Source: Lachnospiraceae bacterium (lineage in GTDB: Bacteria > Bacillota > Clostridia > Lachnospirales > Lachnospiraceae). Taken from it: a stretch of DNA of 64,000 bases. Under the pieces are notes generated by a model that did not search any database, had not been told where the DNA came from, and saw only the letters and a program-made list of their open reading frames with translations. Positions 1 to 10,444 of the stretch are shown here, in pieces. The stretch spans positions 1 to 64,000 of the forward strand of contig JAFZSQ010000036.1 in assembly GCA_017619295.1 (NCBI GenBank), written 5' to 3'. Position 1 is the first letter of the stretch. Each line of letters starts with the position of its first letter. Made by a program: the position numbers and the translations under genes.

Positions 1-35
1 ACCCCTTTTTGCACATTCCACGTGCAAAAAGGGGT
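1..35. repeat. Perfect 14-bp hairpin at window edge
   Basis: Bases 1-14 (ACCCCTTTTTGCAC) are the exact reverse complement of bases 22-35, around a 7-base loop. A second short palindrome (GGGG at 31-34 with CCCC at 40-43) follows directly. There is no T-run after it on the + strand, so it is not a normal terminator for + strand transcription. It could be a REP-like intergenic repeat or a terminator read on the - strand. The window starts here, so the left context is unknown. Confidence 0.6.
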
Positions 36-85
36 CTGGCCCCAAATTACACATCGGCCCCACCGAACCCATAGGAAGATAGAAA

Positions 86-2074
86 ATGGAATTCAAATTA
101 CACTCGGAATATAAGCCCACAGGTGATCAGCCTCAAGCAATTGAGGAACTTGTGAAGGGCTTTAAGGAAGGAAACCAATTTCAAACACTTTTAGGCGTTA
201 CCGGTTCCGGTAAGACCTTTACCATGGCCAATGTTATTGCGGCCCTTAACAAGCCCACCCTTATCATCAGCCATAACAAGACTCTTGCCGGTCAGCTCTA
301 TGGCGAGATGAAAGAATTCTTTCCGGAAAATGCTGTTGAATATTTTGTCAGTTACTACGATTACTACCAGCCTGAGGCCTACGTTCCTCAGACTGACACA
401 TATATAGCCAAGGACTCTTCCATTAATGAGGAGATTGATAAGCTTAGACTCTCAGCCACCGCATCCCTTACGGAAAGAAGGGATGTTATTGTTGTGGCAT
501 CCGTTTCCTGTATCTATGGCCTTGGAAGCCCCGAGGATTACGAGGAACTAATCATTTCCCTAAGACCCGGAATGATGAAGGACAGGGATGATGTCATCCG
601 AGAGTTGATTGCAATTCAGTACACCAGGAATGATAATGATGTAGCCAGAAGCACTTTCAGAGTAAGAGGTGACGTTCTTGAAATCTATCCTGCCATCGGC
701 GGAGACTATGCCATTAGAGTAGAGTTCTTCGGCGACGAGATAGACCGAATCACGGAAGTTGACCCTCTTACAGGACAGGTTCACGCTGAACTTTCCCACG
801 TGGCAATCTTCCCTGCCAGCCACTATGTTGTGGCGGGAGACAAGATGAATAAGGCCTGCGAGGCAATTGAAGAGGAACTTAAGGACAGAGTAAGATTCTT
901 CAAGGGCGAGGATAAACTCCTTGAGGCCCAGAGAATATCTGAGAGAACCAACTTTGATATAGAGATGCTTAGAGAAACCGGCTTCTGCTCCGGTATTGAA
1001 AACTATTCAAGACACCTGGTAGGTTCAGAACCCGGGGCTCCGCCGCACACTCTTATGGATTACTTTAAGGACGACTTCCTTATTATCGTTGACGAGTCCC
1101 ATATCACCATCCCGCAGATTGGCGGAATGTTTGCAGGAGACAGATCAAGAAAGAACACCCTGGTGGATTACGGTTTCAGACTTCCCTCAGCTCTTGATAA
1201 CAGACCCTTAAGCTTTGAGGAATTTGAGTCAAGAATCGATCAGATGTTATTTGTGTCCGCTACCCCAAATACTTATGAGGAGCAGCATGAGCTTTTACGA
1301 ACAGAGCAGATTATAAGACCTACGGGTCTTCTTGATCCGGAGATAGATGTTCGCCCCATCGAAGGTCAGATTGATGATTTGATTGGCGAGATAAGAAAGA
1401 CCACCAAGGCCGGCAACAAGGTTCTTATTACAACCTTAACCAAGCATATGGCTGAGGATTTAACGGATTATCTCCATGAGGTAGGTATCAGGGTCAAGTA
1501 CCTTCACTCGGACATTGACACACTGGAACGTGCTCAGATAATAAGAGACATGCGACTTGACGTTTTCGATGTTCTGGTTGGTATCAACCTCTTAAGAGAG
1601 GGACTTGATATACCCGAGATTGCTCTGGTGGCAATACTTGACGCGGATAAGGAAGGCTTCCTTCGTTCTGCCACATCACTTATTCAGACCATCGGACGTG
1701 CTGCAAGAAACAGCGAAGGCCATGTTGTCATGTATGCCGACAACATGACGGATTCAATGAAGATAGCCATCGACGAAACCAACAGGCGTCGTGAAATCCA
1801 GATGAAATACAACGAGGAGAACGGCATAACTCCCACCACCATCAAGAAGGCGGTCAGAGACCTTATCAGTATTTCAAAGGAGATTGCGAAAGAGGAAGTC
1901 AGATTCGAGAAGGATCCCGAATCCATGTCGGAAGCGCAGCTTAAGAAGCTTGTTGAGGAAGTTGAGAAGAAGATGAAGAGAGCGGCAGCTGACCTTAACT
2001 TCGAGGCTGCGGCAGAACTTCGTGACAAGATGATGGAATTAAAGAAGATTCAGTTAGACAGGAATTATAAGTAA
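86..2074 (+). CDS. uvrB: Excinuclease ABC subunit UvrB
   Basis: This is the DNA damage-verification helicase of nucleotide excision repair, which receives DNA from UvrA and recruits UvrC. The 662-residue length is normal. The Walker A motif GVTGSGKT is at residues 37-44, and the tyrosine-rich beta-hairpin ([12 protein letters not shown]) that grips one DNA strand lies near residues 90-105. The helicase motifs follow, with a DESH box and [11 protein letters not shown]-terminal UVR motif ([14 protein letters not shown]) contacts UvrC. The start has an AGGAAGA ribosome site. The stop codon overlaps the uvrA start by one base (TAATG), so the two are co-translated. Confidence 0.98.
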   Translation: MEFKLHSEYKPTGDQPQAIEELVKGFKEGNQFQTLLGVTGSGKTFTMANVIAALNKPTLIISHNKTLAGQLYGEMKEFFPENAVEYFVSYYDYYQPEAYVPQTDTYIAKDSSINEEIDKLRLSATASLTERRDVIVVASVSCIYGLGSPEDYEELIISLRPGMMKDRDDVIRELIAIQYTRNDNDVARSTFRVRGDVLEIYPAIGGDYAIRVEFFGDEIDRITEVDPLTGQVHAELSHVAIFPASHYVVAGDKMNKACEAIEEELKDRVRFFKGEDKLLEAQRISERTNFDIEMLRETGFCSGIENYSRHLVGSEPGAPPHTLMDYFKDDFLIIVDESHITIPQIGGMFAGDRSRKNTLVDYGFRLPSALDNRPLSFEEFESRIDQMLFVSATPNTYEEQHELLRTEQIIRPTGLLDPEIDVRPIEGQIDDLIGEIRKTTKAGNKVLITTLTKHMAEDLTDYLHEVGIRVKYLHSDIDTLERAQIIRDMRLDVFDVLVGINLLREGLDIPEIALVAILDADKEGFLRSATSLIQTIGRAARNSEGHVVMYADNMTDSMKIAIDETNRRREIQMKYNEENGITPTTIKKAVRDLISISKEIAKEEVRFEKDPESMSEAQLKKLVEEVEKKMKRAAADLNFEAAAELRDKMMELKKIQLDRNYK

Positions 2075-4917
2075 TGGAACAGCCTATTAAGATGCAGCCC
2101 CGCAGGAATATCATTTCCATAACCGGCGCGGCAGAACACAATTTAAAGAATATTAATCTGGAGATTCCCAGAGATGAGCTGGTGGTTTTTACAGGATTAT
2201 CAGGCTCAGGTAAGAGCTCCCTTGCCTTTGATACAATCTACGCCGAGGGTCAGAGACGCTACATGGAGTCTCTTTCCTCCTACGCCAGACAGTTCTTAGG
2301 CCAGATGGAGAAGCCTGACGTTGAGAGAATCGAGGGACTTTCCCCCGCCATCTCCATCGATCAGAAATCCACCAACAAGAACCCCAGATCAACCGTGGGA
2401 ACCGTAACGGAGATTTATGATTACTTCAGACTTCTCTATGCGAGAATAGGAATCCCTCACTGTCCCAACTGCGGAAGAGAGATTAAGAGGCAGACCGTTG
2501 ACCAGATGGTGGATCAGATTATGACCCTTCCCGAGGGCAGCAAGATTCAGCTCCTTGCTCCTGTCGTTCAGGGAAAGAAGGGTGAGCACGCCAAGGTTTT
2601 CGAGAGAGCATCCAAGGCCGGATACGTAAGAGTAATCGTAGACGGAAACATGTATGAGCTTTCCGAGGAGATTAAACTCGATAAGAACATCAAGCACTCC
2701 ATCTCCATCATCGTTGACAGACTGGTGGTTAAACCGGGAATCGAGAAGAGAATGACGGATTCCATAGAAACAATCCTTTCTATTGCGGAAGGACTTCTTG
2801 ACGTGGAAGTAATAGGCGGAGAAACCTTAAGATTCTCCGAGAGCTTCGCCTGCCCCGATTGCGGAATCAGCATCAGCGAGATTGAGCCCAGAAGCTTCTC
2901 CTTCAACAATCCCTTCGGTGCCTGCCCTGTCTGTGCGGGCCTCGGATACAAGATGGAGTTTGACCCCGAGCTTATGATTCCCGATGAGAATCTTTCCATA
3001 AATGAGGGCGCCATCCAGGTAATGGGCTGGCAGTCATCCAAGCAGAAGGGGAGCTTCACCAATGCCCTTCTTGTTGCTTTGGCAAAAGAATTTAATTTCT
3101 CCCTTGACGCTCCCTATAAGGATTTACCTCAGAAGGTGAAGGATGTAATCGTTCACGGCACCCACAAGGAAGTGGATGTTTACTATGAAGGCCAGAGAGG
3201 AAAGGGCGTATATCCCATCGCCTTTGAAGGACTTATTAAGAATACTGAGAGAAGATACAGAGAGACTGCCTCTGACACCATGAAGGCAGAGTATGAGGAA
3301 TTCATGCAGATTACTCCCTGTACCGAATGTAAGGGCATGAGACTTAAGAAAGAGTCTTTGGCCGTTACCGTATGTAAGAAGAACATCTATGAGATAACCT
3401 CATTTTCCATTGAGGCCCTCTATGAATTCTTAAATAACATGAAACTTACAAAGACCCAGGAAGCCATCGGAAGACTTCTCCTTAAGGAGATTAAGGCAAG
3501 AGTCGGATTCCTTATAAACGTTGGTCTTGATTATCTTACCCTGGCAAGATCCACCGCATCATTATCGGGTGGTGAGGCCCAGAGAATCAGACTTGCAACC
3601 CAGATCGGTTCAGGACTTGTTGGCGTATGCTATATCCTTGATGAGCCCAGTATCGGACTTCATCAGAGGGATAACGGCAAGCTCCTTCAGGCCCTTAAGA
3701 GATTAAGAGATTTGGGAAATACACTAATTGTGGTTGAACACGATGAGGAAACCATGCGTGAGGCAGACTGTATTGTGGATATCGGTCCCGGTGCAGGAAG
3801 TGAAGGTGGAGAAGTTGTTGCCATCGGAACCATCGACGACATCATAAACACTCCCGAATCCATAACAGGACAGTACCTCTCCGGCAAGCTTTCCATTCCT
3901 GTTCCCAAGATCAGAAGAAAGCCCACCGGAAAGATAACCATAAAAGGTGCCGAACAGAACAACCTTAAGAATATAAACGTTGATATTCCCCTTGGAGTAT
4001 TTACCTGCGTTACGGGTGTTTCAGGTTCCGGAAAGAGCTCCCTCATTAACGAGATTCTTCAAAAGAGCCTCTCCAAGACCTTAAACAGAGCAAGAACCGT
4101 TCCCGGAAAGCATAAGGAAATCACCAGTGTGGATCAGCTTGATAAAATCATCAATATCGACCAGTCACCCATCGGCCGTACACCCCGTTCCAACCCCGCA
4201 ACCTACACAGGTGTCTTTGACATGATAAGAGACCTGTTTGCTTCCACAACGGATGCTAAGGCCAAGGGCTACAGCAAGGGAAGATTCAGCTTCAACGTTA
4301 AGGGCGGACGATGCGAAGCCTGCTCCGGCGACGGAATCATAAAGATTGAGATGCATTTCCTTCCCGATGTATACGTTCCCTGTGAAGTCTGCGACGGAAA
4401 GAGGTACAACAGAGAAACTCTGGAAGTTAAATACAAGGGCAAAAGCATCTTCGATGTACTGGACATGACAGTGGAGGAAGCTCTTCCTTTCTTCGAAAAT
4501 GTTCCGACCATAAGAAGAAAAATCCAAACCCTCTACGATGTGGGACTTTGTTACATTAAGCTTGGTCAGCCCTCAACCACTCTTTCGGGCGGTGAGGCTC
4601 AGAGAATCAAGCTTGCCACAGAGCTCAGCAAGAAGAGTACGGGTAAGACCATTTATGTTTTGGATGAGCCCACAACGGGACTTCATTTTGCAGACGTTCA
4701 TAAGCTCGTGGACATTCTTCAGAGACTTACGGATGCAGGTAACACTGTTGTTGTAATTGAACACAACCTGGACGTAATTAAGACCGCGGATTACATCATC
4801 GACATGGGTCCCGAGGGAGGCGATAAGGGTGGAACCGTTATTGCCAAAGGTACCCCCGAAGAAGTGGCGAAAGTTAAGAAATCCTACACCGGACAGTTCC
4901 TGGCAAAGATGCTATAA
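2074..4917 (+). CDS. uvrA: Excinuclease ABC subunit UvrA
   Basis: This is the DNA damage sensor of nucleotide excision repair, an ABC-type ATPase dimer that loads UvrB. The 947-residue protein has two ATPase modules. The first Walker [10 protein letters not shown], is at residues 41-49 and the second, GVSGSGKSS, lies near residue 650. Both signature loops read LSGGEAQR. Zinc-binding cysteine pairs are visible (CPNCG, CPDCG...[12 protein letters not shown]...CEVC). It shares its first base with the uvrB stop codon and ends in front of a hairpin terminator, so uvrBA forms a two-gene unit. Confidence 0.98.
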   Translation: MEQPIKMQPRRNIISITGAAEHNLKNINLEIPRDELVVFTGLSGSGKSSLAFDTIYAEGQRRYMESLSSYARQFLGQMEKPDVERIEGLSPAISIDQKSTNKNPRSTVGTVTEIYDYFRLLYARIGIPHCPNCGREIKRQTVDQMVDQIMTLPEGSKIQLLAPVVQGKKGEHAKVFERASKAGYVRVIVDGNMYELSEEIKLDKNIKHSISIIVDRLVVKPGIEKRMTDSIETILSIAEGLLDVEVIGGETLRFSESFACPDCGISISEIEPRSFSFNNPFGACPVCAGLGYKMEFDPELMIPDENLSINEGAIQVMGWQSSKQKGSFTNALLVALAKEFNFSLDAPYKDLPQKVKDVIVHGTHKEVDVYYEGQRGKGVYPIAFEGLIKNTERRYRETASDTMKAEYEEFMQITPCTECKGMRLKKESLAVTVCKKNIYEITSFSIEALYEFLNNMKLTKTQEAIGRLLLKEIKARVGFLINVGLDYLTLARSTASLSGGEAQRIRLATQIGSGLVGVCYILDEPSIGLHQRDNGKLLQALKRLRDLGNTLIVVEHDEETMREADCIVDIGPGAGSEGGEVVAIGTIDDIINTPESITGQYLSGKLSIPVPKIRRKPTGKITIKGAEQNNLKNINVDIPLGVFTCVTGVSGSGKSSLINEILQKSLSKTLNRARTVPGKHKEITSVDQLDKIINIDQSPIGRTPRSNPATYTGVFDMIRDLFASTTDAKAKGYSKGRFSFNVKGGRCEACSGDGIIKIEMHFLPDVYVPCEVCDGKRYNRETLEVKYKGKSIFDVLDMTVEEALPFFENVPTIRRKIQTLYDVGLCYIKLGQPSTTLSGGEAQRIKLATELSKKSTGKTIYVLDEPTTGLHFADVHKLVDILQRLTDAGNTVVVIEHNLDVIKTADYIIDMGPEGGDKGGTVIAKGTPEEVAKVKKSYTGQFLAKML

Positions 4918-4928
4918 GAGAAATTTTA

Positions 4929-4975
4929 ATCGGCAGAACTCTTAAGTTTAATTAAGGTTCTGCCGATATAGTTTT
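4929..4975 (+). terminator. Hairpin terminator after uvrA
   Basis: ATCGGCAGAAC (4929-4939) pairs perfectly with GTTCTGCCGAT (4957-4967). An inner CTTAA/TTAAG stem extends it past a one-base bulge. The following T-run is weak (GTTTTAT), so termination may be partial. Confidence 0.7.
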
Positions 4976-4999
4976 ATAGAAAATTAATATCTTGCCCCT

Positions 5000-5027
5000 T
5001 TGAAAATGGGAGAAGATGCGATATAAT
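5000..5027 (+). promoter_or_regulatory. Sigma-A type promoter for mbl
   Basis: A TTGAAA -35 box (5000-5005) lies 16 bases from a perfect TATAAT -10 box (5022-5027). It sits in the 190-base gap between the uvrA terminator and the mbl start, leaving a leader of about 75 bases. A small TGTGTGTTTACACACG hairpin lies at its head. Confidence 0.7.
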
Positions 5028-5109
5028 TACTGTGTGTGTTTACACACGTTTAGTTTTTTATGGATTTTTTTCAATCGAATCTTTTACCACAGAAAGGGGT
5101 AATTATCAT

Positions 5110-6102
5110 ATGCAGTATGCAGATATTGGAATTGATTTAGGAACAGCCAGCATCCTCGTTTACATCAGAGGCAAGGGCGTTGTTTTGAAAGAGCCCTCGG
5201 TTGTTGCTTTTGACAGAGACACAGATAAGATTAAGGCCATCGGTGAGGACGCTCGTCTTATGCTCGGACGTACTCCCGGCAACATCGTTGCAGTAAGACC
5301 TTTACGTCAGGGTGTTATCTCTGACTATACCGTTACCGAGAAGATGATGAAGTACTTCATCCAGAAAGCACTCGGTAAGAGAACCTTCCGTAAACCCAGA
5401 ATCGCAGTTTGCGTTCCTTCAGGTGTTACAGAAGTTGAGAAGAAGGCAGTTGAGGATGCTACCTACCAGGCAGGTGCAAGAGAGGTTTCCATTATCGAGG
5501 AGCCTATCGCAGCAGCTATCGGTGCAGGCATCGACATCAGTAAGCCTTGCGGAAACATGATCGTTGATATCGGTGGTGGTACTTCCGATATTGCAGTTAT
5601 CTCCCTTGGCGGCGCCGTTGTAAGTGCATCCGTTAAGGTAGCCGGCGATGACTTCGATGAAGCTATCGTTCGTTACATGCGTAAGAAACATAACCTCCTC
5701 ATCGGTGAAAGAACCGCTGAGGACATTAAGATAAAGATCGGTACAGCATTCAGACGTGCCGAAGTAGATTATATGGATGTCAGAGGACGTAACCTTGTTA
5801 CAGGTCTTCCCAAGACAGTCCGCGTTTCCTCAGAAGAGACAGAAGAGGCTTTGAGAGAGCCCACCCAGCAGATTATCGAAGTAATCCACAGCGTGCTGGA
5901 GAAGACTCCCCCTGAACTTGCAGCCGATATTGCCGACAGAGGAATCGTACTTACAGGTGGCAGCAGCTTACTTAACGGACTCGAAGACCTCATCTACGAC
6001 AGAACCGGCATTAACACCATGACAGCTGAAGATCCCATGACAGCAGTTGCCATCGGTACCGGAAAATATGTAGAGTTCCAGGCAGGTTACAGAGAAGACT
6101 AA
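5110..6102 (+). CDS. mbl: MreB/Mbl actin-like cell shape protein
   Basis: This is a bacterial actin homologue that guides lateral cell-wall synthesis from the inner face of the membrane. The actin-fold phosphate loops are visible: DLGTASILVY near the N-terminus, DIGGGTSDIAVISLGG in the middle and LTGGSSLLNG near the C-terminus. I start at 5110 because AGAAAGGGG (5091-5099) is correctly placed for that ATG; a longer reading from 5032 would add residues unlike the family. The result is 330 residues, typical for MreB. Placing it as Mbl rather than MreB rests on the following flgF/flgG pair, which matches the known mbl-flhO-flhP order of Bacillus. Confidence 0.92.
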   Translation: MQYADIGIDLGTASILVYIRGKGVVLKEPSVVAFDRDTDKIKAIGEDARLMLGRTPGNIVAVRPLRQGVISDYTVTEKMMKYFIQKALGKRTFRKPRIAVCVPSGVTEVEKKAVEDATYQAGAREVSIIEEPIAAAIGAGIDISKPCGNMIVDIGGGTSDIAVISLGGAVVSASVKVAGDDFDEAIVRYMRKKHNLLIGERTAEDIKIKIGTAFRRAEVDYMDVRGRNLVTGLPKTVRVSSEETEEALREPTQQIIEVIHSVLEKTPPELAADIADRGIVLTGGSSLLNGLEDLIYDRTGINTMTAEDPMTAVAIGTGKYVEFQAGYRED

Positions 6103-6124
6103 GATTCCTTAAGGAGGCAGCTTA

Positions 6125-6898
6125 ATGTTAAAAGGACTGTACACAGCTTATACAGGCTTACGCCATGAACAGCACCGTATGGATATTATGACCAACAACC
6201 TGGCCAATTCCACCACGGTAGGTTTCAAGAAAGAAGGCTCAACCAGCCAGTCCTTTGACGAAATTCTTGCATACCGACTTAAAGATACAACAGACGTAGG
6301 AAACCTCGCCAAGAGAATCGGGTACAATACCCCCGGCGTAAAGATTGGCGAGACCTACACATATTTTGATCAGGGTCCTTTCCAGGCCACCAACAATACA
6401 TATGACCTGGCTCTGGGAGGGAACGGATTCTTTACGATTGAATTCACCAACAAGGCGGGAGAGACTAAGACAATGTATACTCGCGCCGGTGATTTTACAC
6501 TTACCAAGGACGGATATCTTGTTACCAAGGACGGCGATTACGTGCTGGGAACCAATGGGCGTATTAAGCTCGATCCCATCGCGGACGCAACTGTCAACAA
6601 GGACGGAAGCATCATGCAAAATGGTGTGACTGTAGCAACTTTAAGACTTACCGATTTCACAGATTACAATTATCTTGAGCACTACGGTGAGACTTATTTC
6701 ATCCCTGTGGATGGCTACACCACCAAGGCTGCAGATGCCCAGGTCTATTCCGGATATCTGGAGACTGCCAATGTTTCGGTGGTAACCGAGATGGTTAACA
6801 TGATTTCGATTACCAGAGCCTATGAGAGTAATCAGAAGATTATGCAGGCTTATGACGAAACTCTTGAACAGGCAGCTAACCAGACCGGAAGGCTTTAA
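6125..6898 (+). CDS. flgF: Flagellar rod/hook protein, FlgF (FlhO) type
   Basis: This is a structural protein of the flagellar rod and hook-basal body, secreted by the flagellar export apparatus. The N-terminal rod-family signature reads LYTAYTGLRHEQHRMDIM followed by NNLANSTTVGFKK. The C-terminal heptad-rich end (VVTEMVNMISITRAYESNQK) is the second half of the axial-protein helical domain. The 257-residue length fits FlgF/FlhO. It has an AAGGAGG ribosome site, lies 22 bases after mbl and 34 bases before flgG, and is probably cotranscribed with both. Confidence 0.88.
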   Translation: MLKGLYTAYTGLRHEQHRMDIMTNNLANSTTVGFKKEGSTSQSFDEILAYRLKDTTDVGNLAKRIGYNTPGVKIGETYTYFDQGPFQATNNTYDLALGGNGFFTIEFTNKAGETKTMYTRAGDFTLTKDGYLVTKDGDYVLGTNGRIKLDPIADATVNKDGSIMQNGVTVATLRLTDFTDYNYLEHYGETYFIPVDGYTTKAADAQVYSGYLETANVSVVTEMVNMISITRAYESNQKIMQAYDETLEQAANQTGRL

Positions 6899-6932
6899 TC
6901 CTTAAGGATTAAGAAAGTAGGAGGATGACTGT

Positions 6933-7754
6933 ATGGTAAGAAGTTTGTGGAGTGCCGCTTCCGGCATGAACGCACAGCAGGTTAATCTGGATACCATTGC
7001 CAATAACCTTGCCAATGTCAATACCGTAGGTTTCAAGACCACGGTCAATGAATTCAAATCTCTTTTATATCAGAATATTCAGACCAAAACCACATCGGCT
7101 AACGGCGATACCAAACCCGTAGGCGCACAGGTGGGCTTGGGTGTCAGAAATGCTTCCATGATTTCGATTTTTAAACAGGGTGCAGCCAATGCTACAGAGA
7201 GTGATACCGCTTTCTGTATCGAAGGTGAAGGTTTCTTTGCGGTAAGAGGAAACGATGCCAAGACTTACTACACCAGAAACGGTGATTTTACTTGGACATT
7301 GGGTAACAACAATACTCTTATTCTCACAACCACAGAAGGACTTCCTGTATTAAGTACAACGGGAGCACTGATAACACTTCCCAGAGATCAGTATGTTACA
7401 TCAAGAATAACCGTTACCGCTGACGGTACAGTTTGTTATCCCGATGCGAATAACGTTCCCCAGCCCATGGGATTTGCAATCGGTCTTTACCAGTTCAACA
7501 ACCCCGCAGGTCTTAACAAGGAAGACAGCACCATTTATGGTGTAACCGATGCCAGTGGTCCTGCTCTTAACGAGGCAACAAACGGAGCCCTTCAGAGAAG
7601 TAAGCTTTTACAGGGTTACTTGGAGCAGTCTAACGTACAGGTTGCAGACGAGATGGTAAACATGATTATCACCCAGCGTGCTTATGAGATGAACTCAAAG
7701 GCAATACAGGCGTCTGATGAGATGATGCAGCAGGCAAACAACCTTCGTAGGTAA
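6933..7754 (+). CDS. flgG: Flagellar distal rod protein FlgG (FlhP type)
   Basis: This is a distal rod or hook-basal body subunit. The N-terminus (SLWSAASGMNAQQ, NNLANVNTVGFKT) and C-terminus (VADEMVNMIITQRAYEMNSK) carry the paired axial-protein helices. The 273-residue length is close to that of FlgG. It is a paralogue of the preceding gene, as in the flhO-flhP pair of Bacillus. A GTAGGAGG ribosome site precedes the ATG. Confidence 0.92.
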   Translation: MVRSLWSAASGMNAQQVNLDTIANNLANVNTVGFKTTVNEFKSLLYQNIQTKTTSANGDTKPVGAQVGLGVRNASMISIFKQGAANATESDTAFCIEGEGFFAVRGNDAKTYYTRNGDFTWTLGNNNTLILTTTEGLPVLSTTGALITLPRDQYVTSRITVTADGTVCYPDANNVPQPMGFAIGLYQFNNPAGLNKEDSTIYGVTDASGPALNEATNGALQRSKLLQGYLEQSNVQVADEMVNMIITQRAYEMNSKAIQASDEMMQQANNLRR

Positions 7755-7770
7755 TGTGGGAGGTTAAGGT

Positions 7771-8154
7771 ATGGATTATTCAGGAATTTCCGCTTATTCA
7801 AATATATTAAGTTCGCAGTATAATACCGCGAAGACAGACCAGCTTAAGAGCAAGCTTACTAACAGCGCAGCACAGTCAGACGAAGAATTAATGGCCGCCT
7901 GCAAGGAGTTTGAAGCTTACTTTATTGAGCAGGTCTTCAAAGGAATGGAGAAAACAGTAGTAAAGGCAGACAACTCTTCATCCTCAACAAACACAATGGT
8001 AGATTTCTACAAGGACGAGCTTTACAAGAAGCTTGCCAAACAGACGACGGAGACAAGCAGCATCGGTCTTGCACAACAGATGTATGACCAGATGAAGAGA
8101 AACCTCCAGACTATTCCCACAGTGGAAGAAGCAGGGGAAAGCAAATCTGTCTAA
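7771..8154 (+). CDS. flgJ: Flagellar rod-binding protein (FlgJ N-terminal type)
   Basis: This 127-residue protein matches the rod-capping domain of FlgJ (ELMAACKEFEAYFIEQVFKGM, GLAQQMYDQMK). It has no muramidase domain, as is usual in Firmicutes, where the hydrolase is separate. It follows flgG by 16 bases with a GGGAGG ribosome site. A strong terminator after it closes the mbl-flgF-flgG-flgJ unit. Confidence 0.85.
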   Translation: MDYSGISAYSNILSSQYNTAKTDQLKSKLTNSAAQSDEELMAACKEFEAYFIEQVFKGMEKTVVKADNSSSSTNTMVDFYKDELYKKLAKQTTETSSIGLAQQMYDQMKRNLQTIPTVEEAGESKSV

Positions 8155-8167
8155 CAATTAGAAATTT

Positions 8168-8194
8168 GGGACTGCCTTTTGGCAGTCCTTTTTT
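8168..8194 (+). terminator. Intrinsic terminator after the flagellar genes
   Basis: GGACTGCC (8169-8176) pairs perfectly with GGCAGTCC (8181-8188) across a TTTT loop and is followed by six T residues. This is a textbook intrinsic terminator between flgJ and recD2. Confidence 0.92.
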
Positions 8195-8212
8195 GAATTT
8201 TAAAGGCAGTGT

Positions 8213-10444
8213 ATGGAAACAATTAAGGGTTACGTAGATCACATTATTTTTCACAACAGTGACAACGGTTATACCGTTATGAACTTCATCAGCTCCGGCG
8301 ATGAAGTAGTTTGCGTGGGAACATTTCCCGATTTGGCAGAGGGAGAAAATCTTTCTTTAAACGGTGAGTACATTTCTCATCCGACATACGGGGAACAGTT
8401 TAAGGTAGCTTCCTACGAGACGATTCTTCCCACCGACAGGGAAAGCATGGAAAGGTATTTAAGAAGCGGAGCCGTCAAGGGAGTGGGAGCTGCCCTTGCG
8501 TCAAGAATCTTAAGGAAATTCGGGGACGATACCTTAAGAATCCTTGAGGAGGAACCGGAACGGCTTTCCGAAATTAAGGGAATAAGCCCCGCCAAAGCCA
8601 GAGACATCGGCAATCAGATTGAGAACAGAAAAGAGCAAAGAGACGCCATTCTCTTCCTTTCCGGCTACGGCATAAGCCCTGCCATGGCTTACAAAATTTA
8701 TGACACTTACGGAATGAGTCTGTATATGATTCTCAGAGAGAATCCCTACAGACTTGCCGAAGATATAAACGGAATCGGATTCAAAACCGCAGATGAGATA
8801 GCTTCGAGAATCGGAATCAATACGGATTCGGAGTTCAGAATCAGAAGCGGTATCATGTATATTCTTTTCACCGCCACCACCGAGGGCCATGTGTATCTAC
8901 CGAGACAGATGGTTGTGTCACAGTGCGCGGAACTTCTGGATTTAACCGAGGAGGCCATCACTCCCGTCATCGACAACCTTGTTATGGACAAGAAGGTTGT
9001 GGTCAAGAACAAAGATCAGATTTTTGCAGCAAACAATTTTTATGCCGAGCTTAGCTGCGCCAGAATGTTAAGTGACATCAACAGTTACGTTTCAGCCGGC
9101 GAAACCATGCTTAAGCGTGATGAGGAGAAAATAAGAGCCAAGGTAAGAAAACTTGCGGAATCGGAGAACCTTGAGTTTGACGAGCTTCAGGAGGAGGCCG
9201 TAATCGAAAGCGTTCGAAACGGTGTATTTATCCTTTCCGGAGGACCCGGAACCGGCAAAACCACAACCATAAATACCATAATCAAACTCTTCATGGAGGA
9301 GGGCCTTGATATTTTCCTGGCAGCCCCCACGGGAAGAGCGGCCAAAAGAATGACTGAGGCTACGGGCTATGAGGCCAAGACCATTCACAGAATGCTGGAA
9401 TTAAGCGGCGCGCCGGAGGATGGCGACAGGACTCTCGCACGTTTTGAGAGGAATGAAGACAATCCTTTGGAGGCCGACGTAATAATAATCGACGAAATGT
9501 CCATGGTGGATTTGCCCCTTTTCAGAGCACTCTTGAGAGCCATATCTCCCGGAACCAGACTTATTATGGTTGGTGACGTGAATCAGCTTCCGAGCGTGGG
9601 CCCCGGCCAGATTTTAAAGGATTTGATAGAGAGTGAAAGATTCCCCGTAGTCATTCTTAAGAAGATTTTCAGACAGGCCGAAGTCAGCGATATCGTTGTC
9701 AATGCCCATAAAATCAACAGGGGAGAGTCCATAGCTTTGGACAACAAGAGCAAGGATTTCTTCTTCCTTGAAAGAAATGACACGAATGTCATTTACAAGC
9801 ATATGATTCAGCTTATCAGGGATAAACTTCCCGGATACGTTGGAGCCACACCCTTTGAAATTCAGGTGCTTACCCCCATGAGAAAGGGTGCCCTGGGAGT
9901 GGAAACTCTAAACGGAATTCTTCAGGAATACCTTAACCCTGCGGATGACAGCAAGAAGGAACACAGAACCGGCGACCGTCTCTTCAGAGAGGGTGACAAG
10001 GTCATGCAGATAAAGAACAACTACAAGCTTGAGTGGGAAGTAAGGAGCAAGTACAACATTCCCATCGACAGCGGAATGGGAGTTTTTAACGGCGATATCG
10101 GAACCATCAAAGAGATAAACGAGTACGCCTCAACCCTTGAGGTGGAATTTGATGAGGGCAAAATCGTAAGCTACTCCTTCTCCGGCTTAGACGAACTTGA
10201 CCTGTCCTATGCCATTACAATCCACAAGTCCCAGGGAAGCGAATATCCTGCGGTTATTCTGCCCCTTTTGACAGGCCCCAAAATGCTCTTTAACAGGAAC
10301 CTTTTGTATACTGCAATCACCAGAGCCAAGAACTGCGTAACCATTTTGGGAAGCAGCGAAACCGTAAAGAACATGATTGATAACGAAACTGAGAATAAGC
10401 GCTACACCGCCCTTAAGGACAGAATAAGGGAGGTAATGCCCTGA
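8213..10444 (+). CDS. recD2: ATP-dependent DNA helicase RecD2
   Basis: This is a 5'-3' DNA helicase of superfamily 1B that works in repair without RecBC. The 743-residue protein has the RecD2-type N-terminal extension: an OB-like start (ETIKGYVDHIIFHN) and helix-hairpin-helix repeats (KGISPAKARDIG, NGIGFKTADEIA). The Walker A GGPGTGKTTT lies near residues 342-352 and Walker B IIIDEMSMVD near 423. The C-terminal UvrD-like part ends with TIHKSQGSE and LLYTAITRAK. The gene overlaps comF by one base (TGATG). Confidence 0.95.
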   Translation: METIKGYVDHIIFHNSDNGYTVMNFISSGDEVVCVGTFPDLAEGENLSLNGEYISHPTYGEQFKVASYETILPTDRESMERYLRSGAVKGVGAALASRILRKFGDDTLRILEEEPERLSEIKGISPAKARDIGNQIENRKEQRDAILFLSGYGISPAMAYKIYDTYGMSLYMILRENPYRLAEDINGIGFKTADEIASRIGINTDSEFRIRSGIMYILFTATTEGHVYLPRQMVVSQCAELLDLTEEAITPVIDNLVMDKKVVVKNKDQIFAANNFYAELSCARMLSDINSYVSAGETMLKRDEEKIRAKVRKLAESENLEFDELQEEAVIESVRNGVFILSGGPGTGKTTTINTIIKLFMEEGLDIFLAAPTGRAAKRMTEATGYEAKTIHRMLELSGAPEDGDRTLARFERNEDNPLEADVIIIDEMSMVDLPLFRALLRAISPGTRLIMVGDVNQLPSVGPGQILKDLIESERFPVVILKKIFRQAEVSDIVVNAHKINRGESIALDNKSKDFFFLERNDTNVIYKHMIQLIRDKLPGYVGATPFEIQVLTPMRKGALGVETLNGILQEYLNPADDSKKEHRTGDRLFREGDKVMQIKNNYKLEWEVRSKYNIPIDSGMGVFNGDIGTIKEINEYASTLEVEFDEGKIVSYSFSGLDELDLSYAITIHKSQGSEYPAVILPLLTGPKMLFNRNLLYTAITRAKNCVTILGSSETVKNMIDNETENKRYTALKDRIREVMP

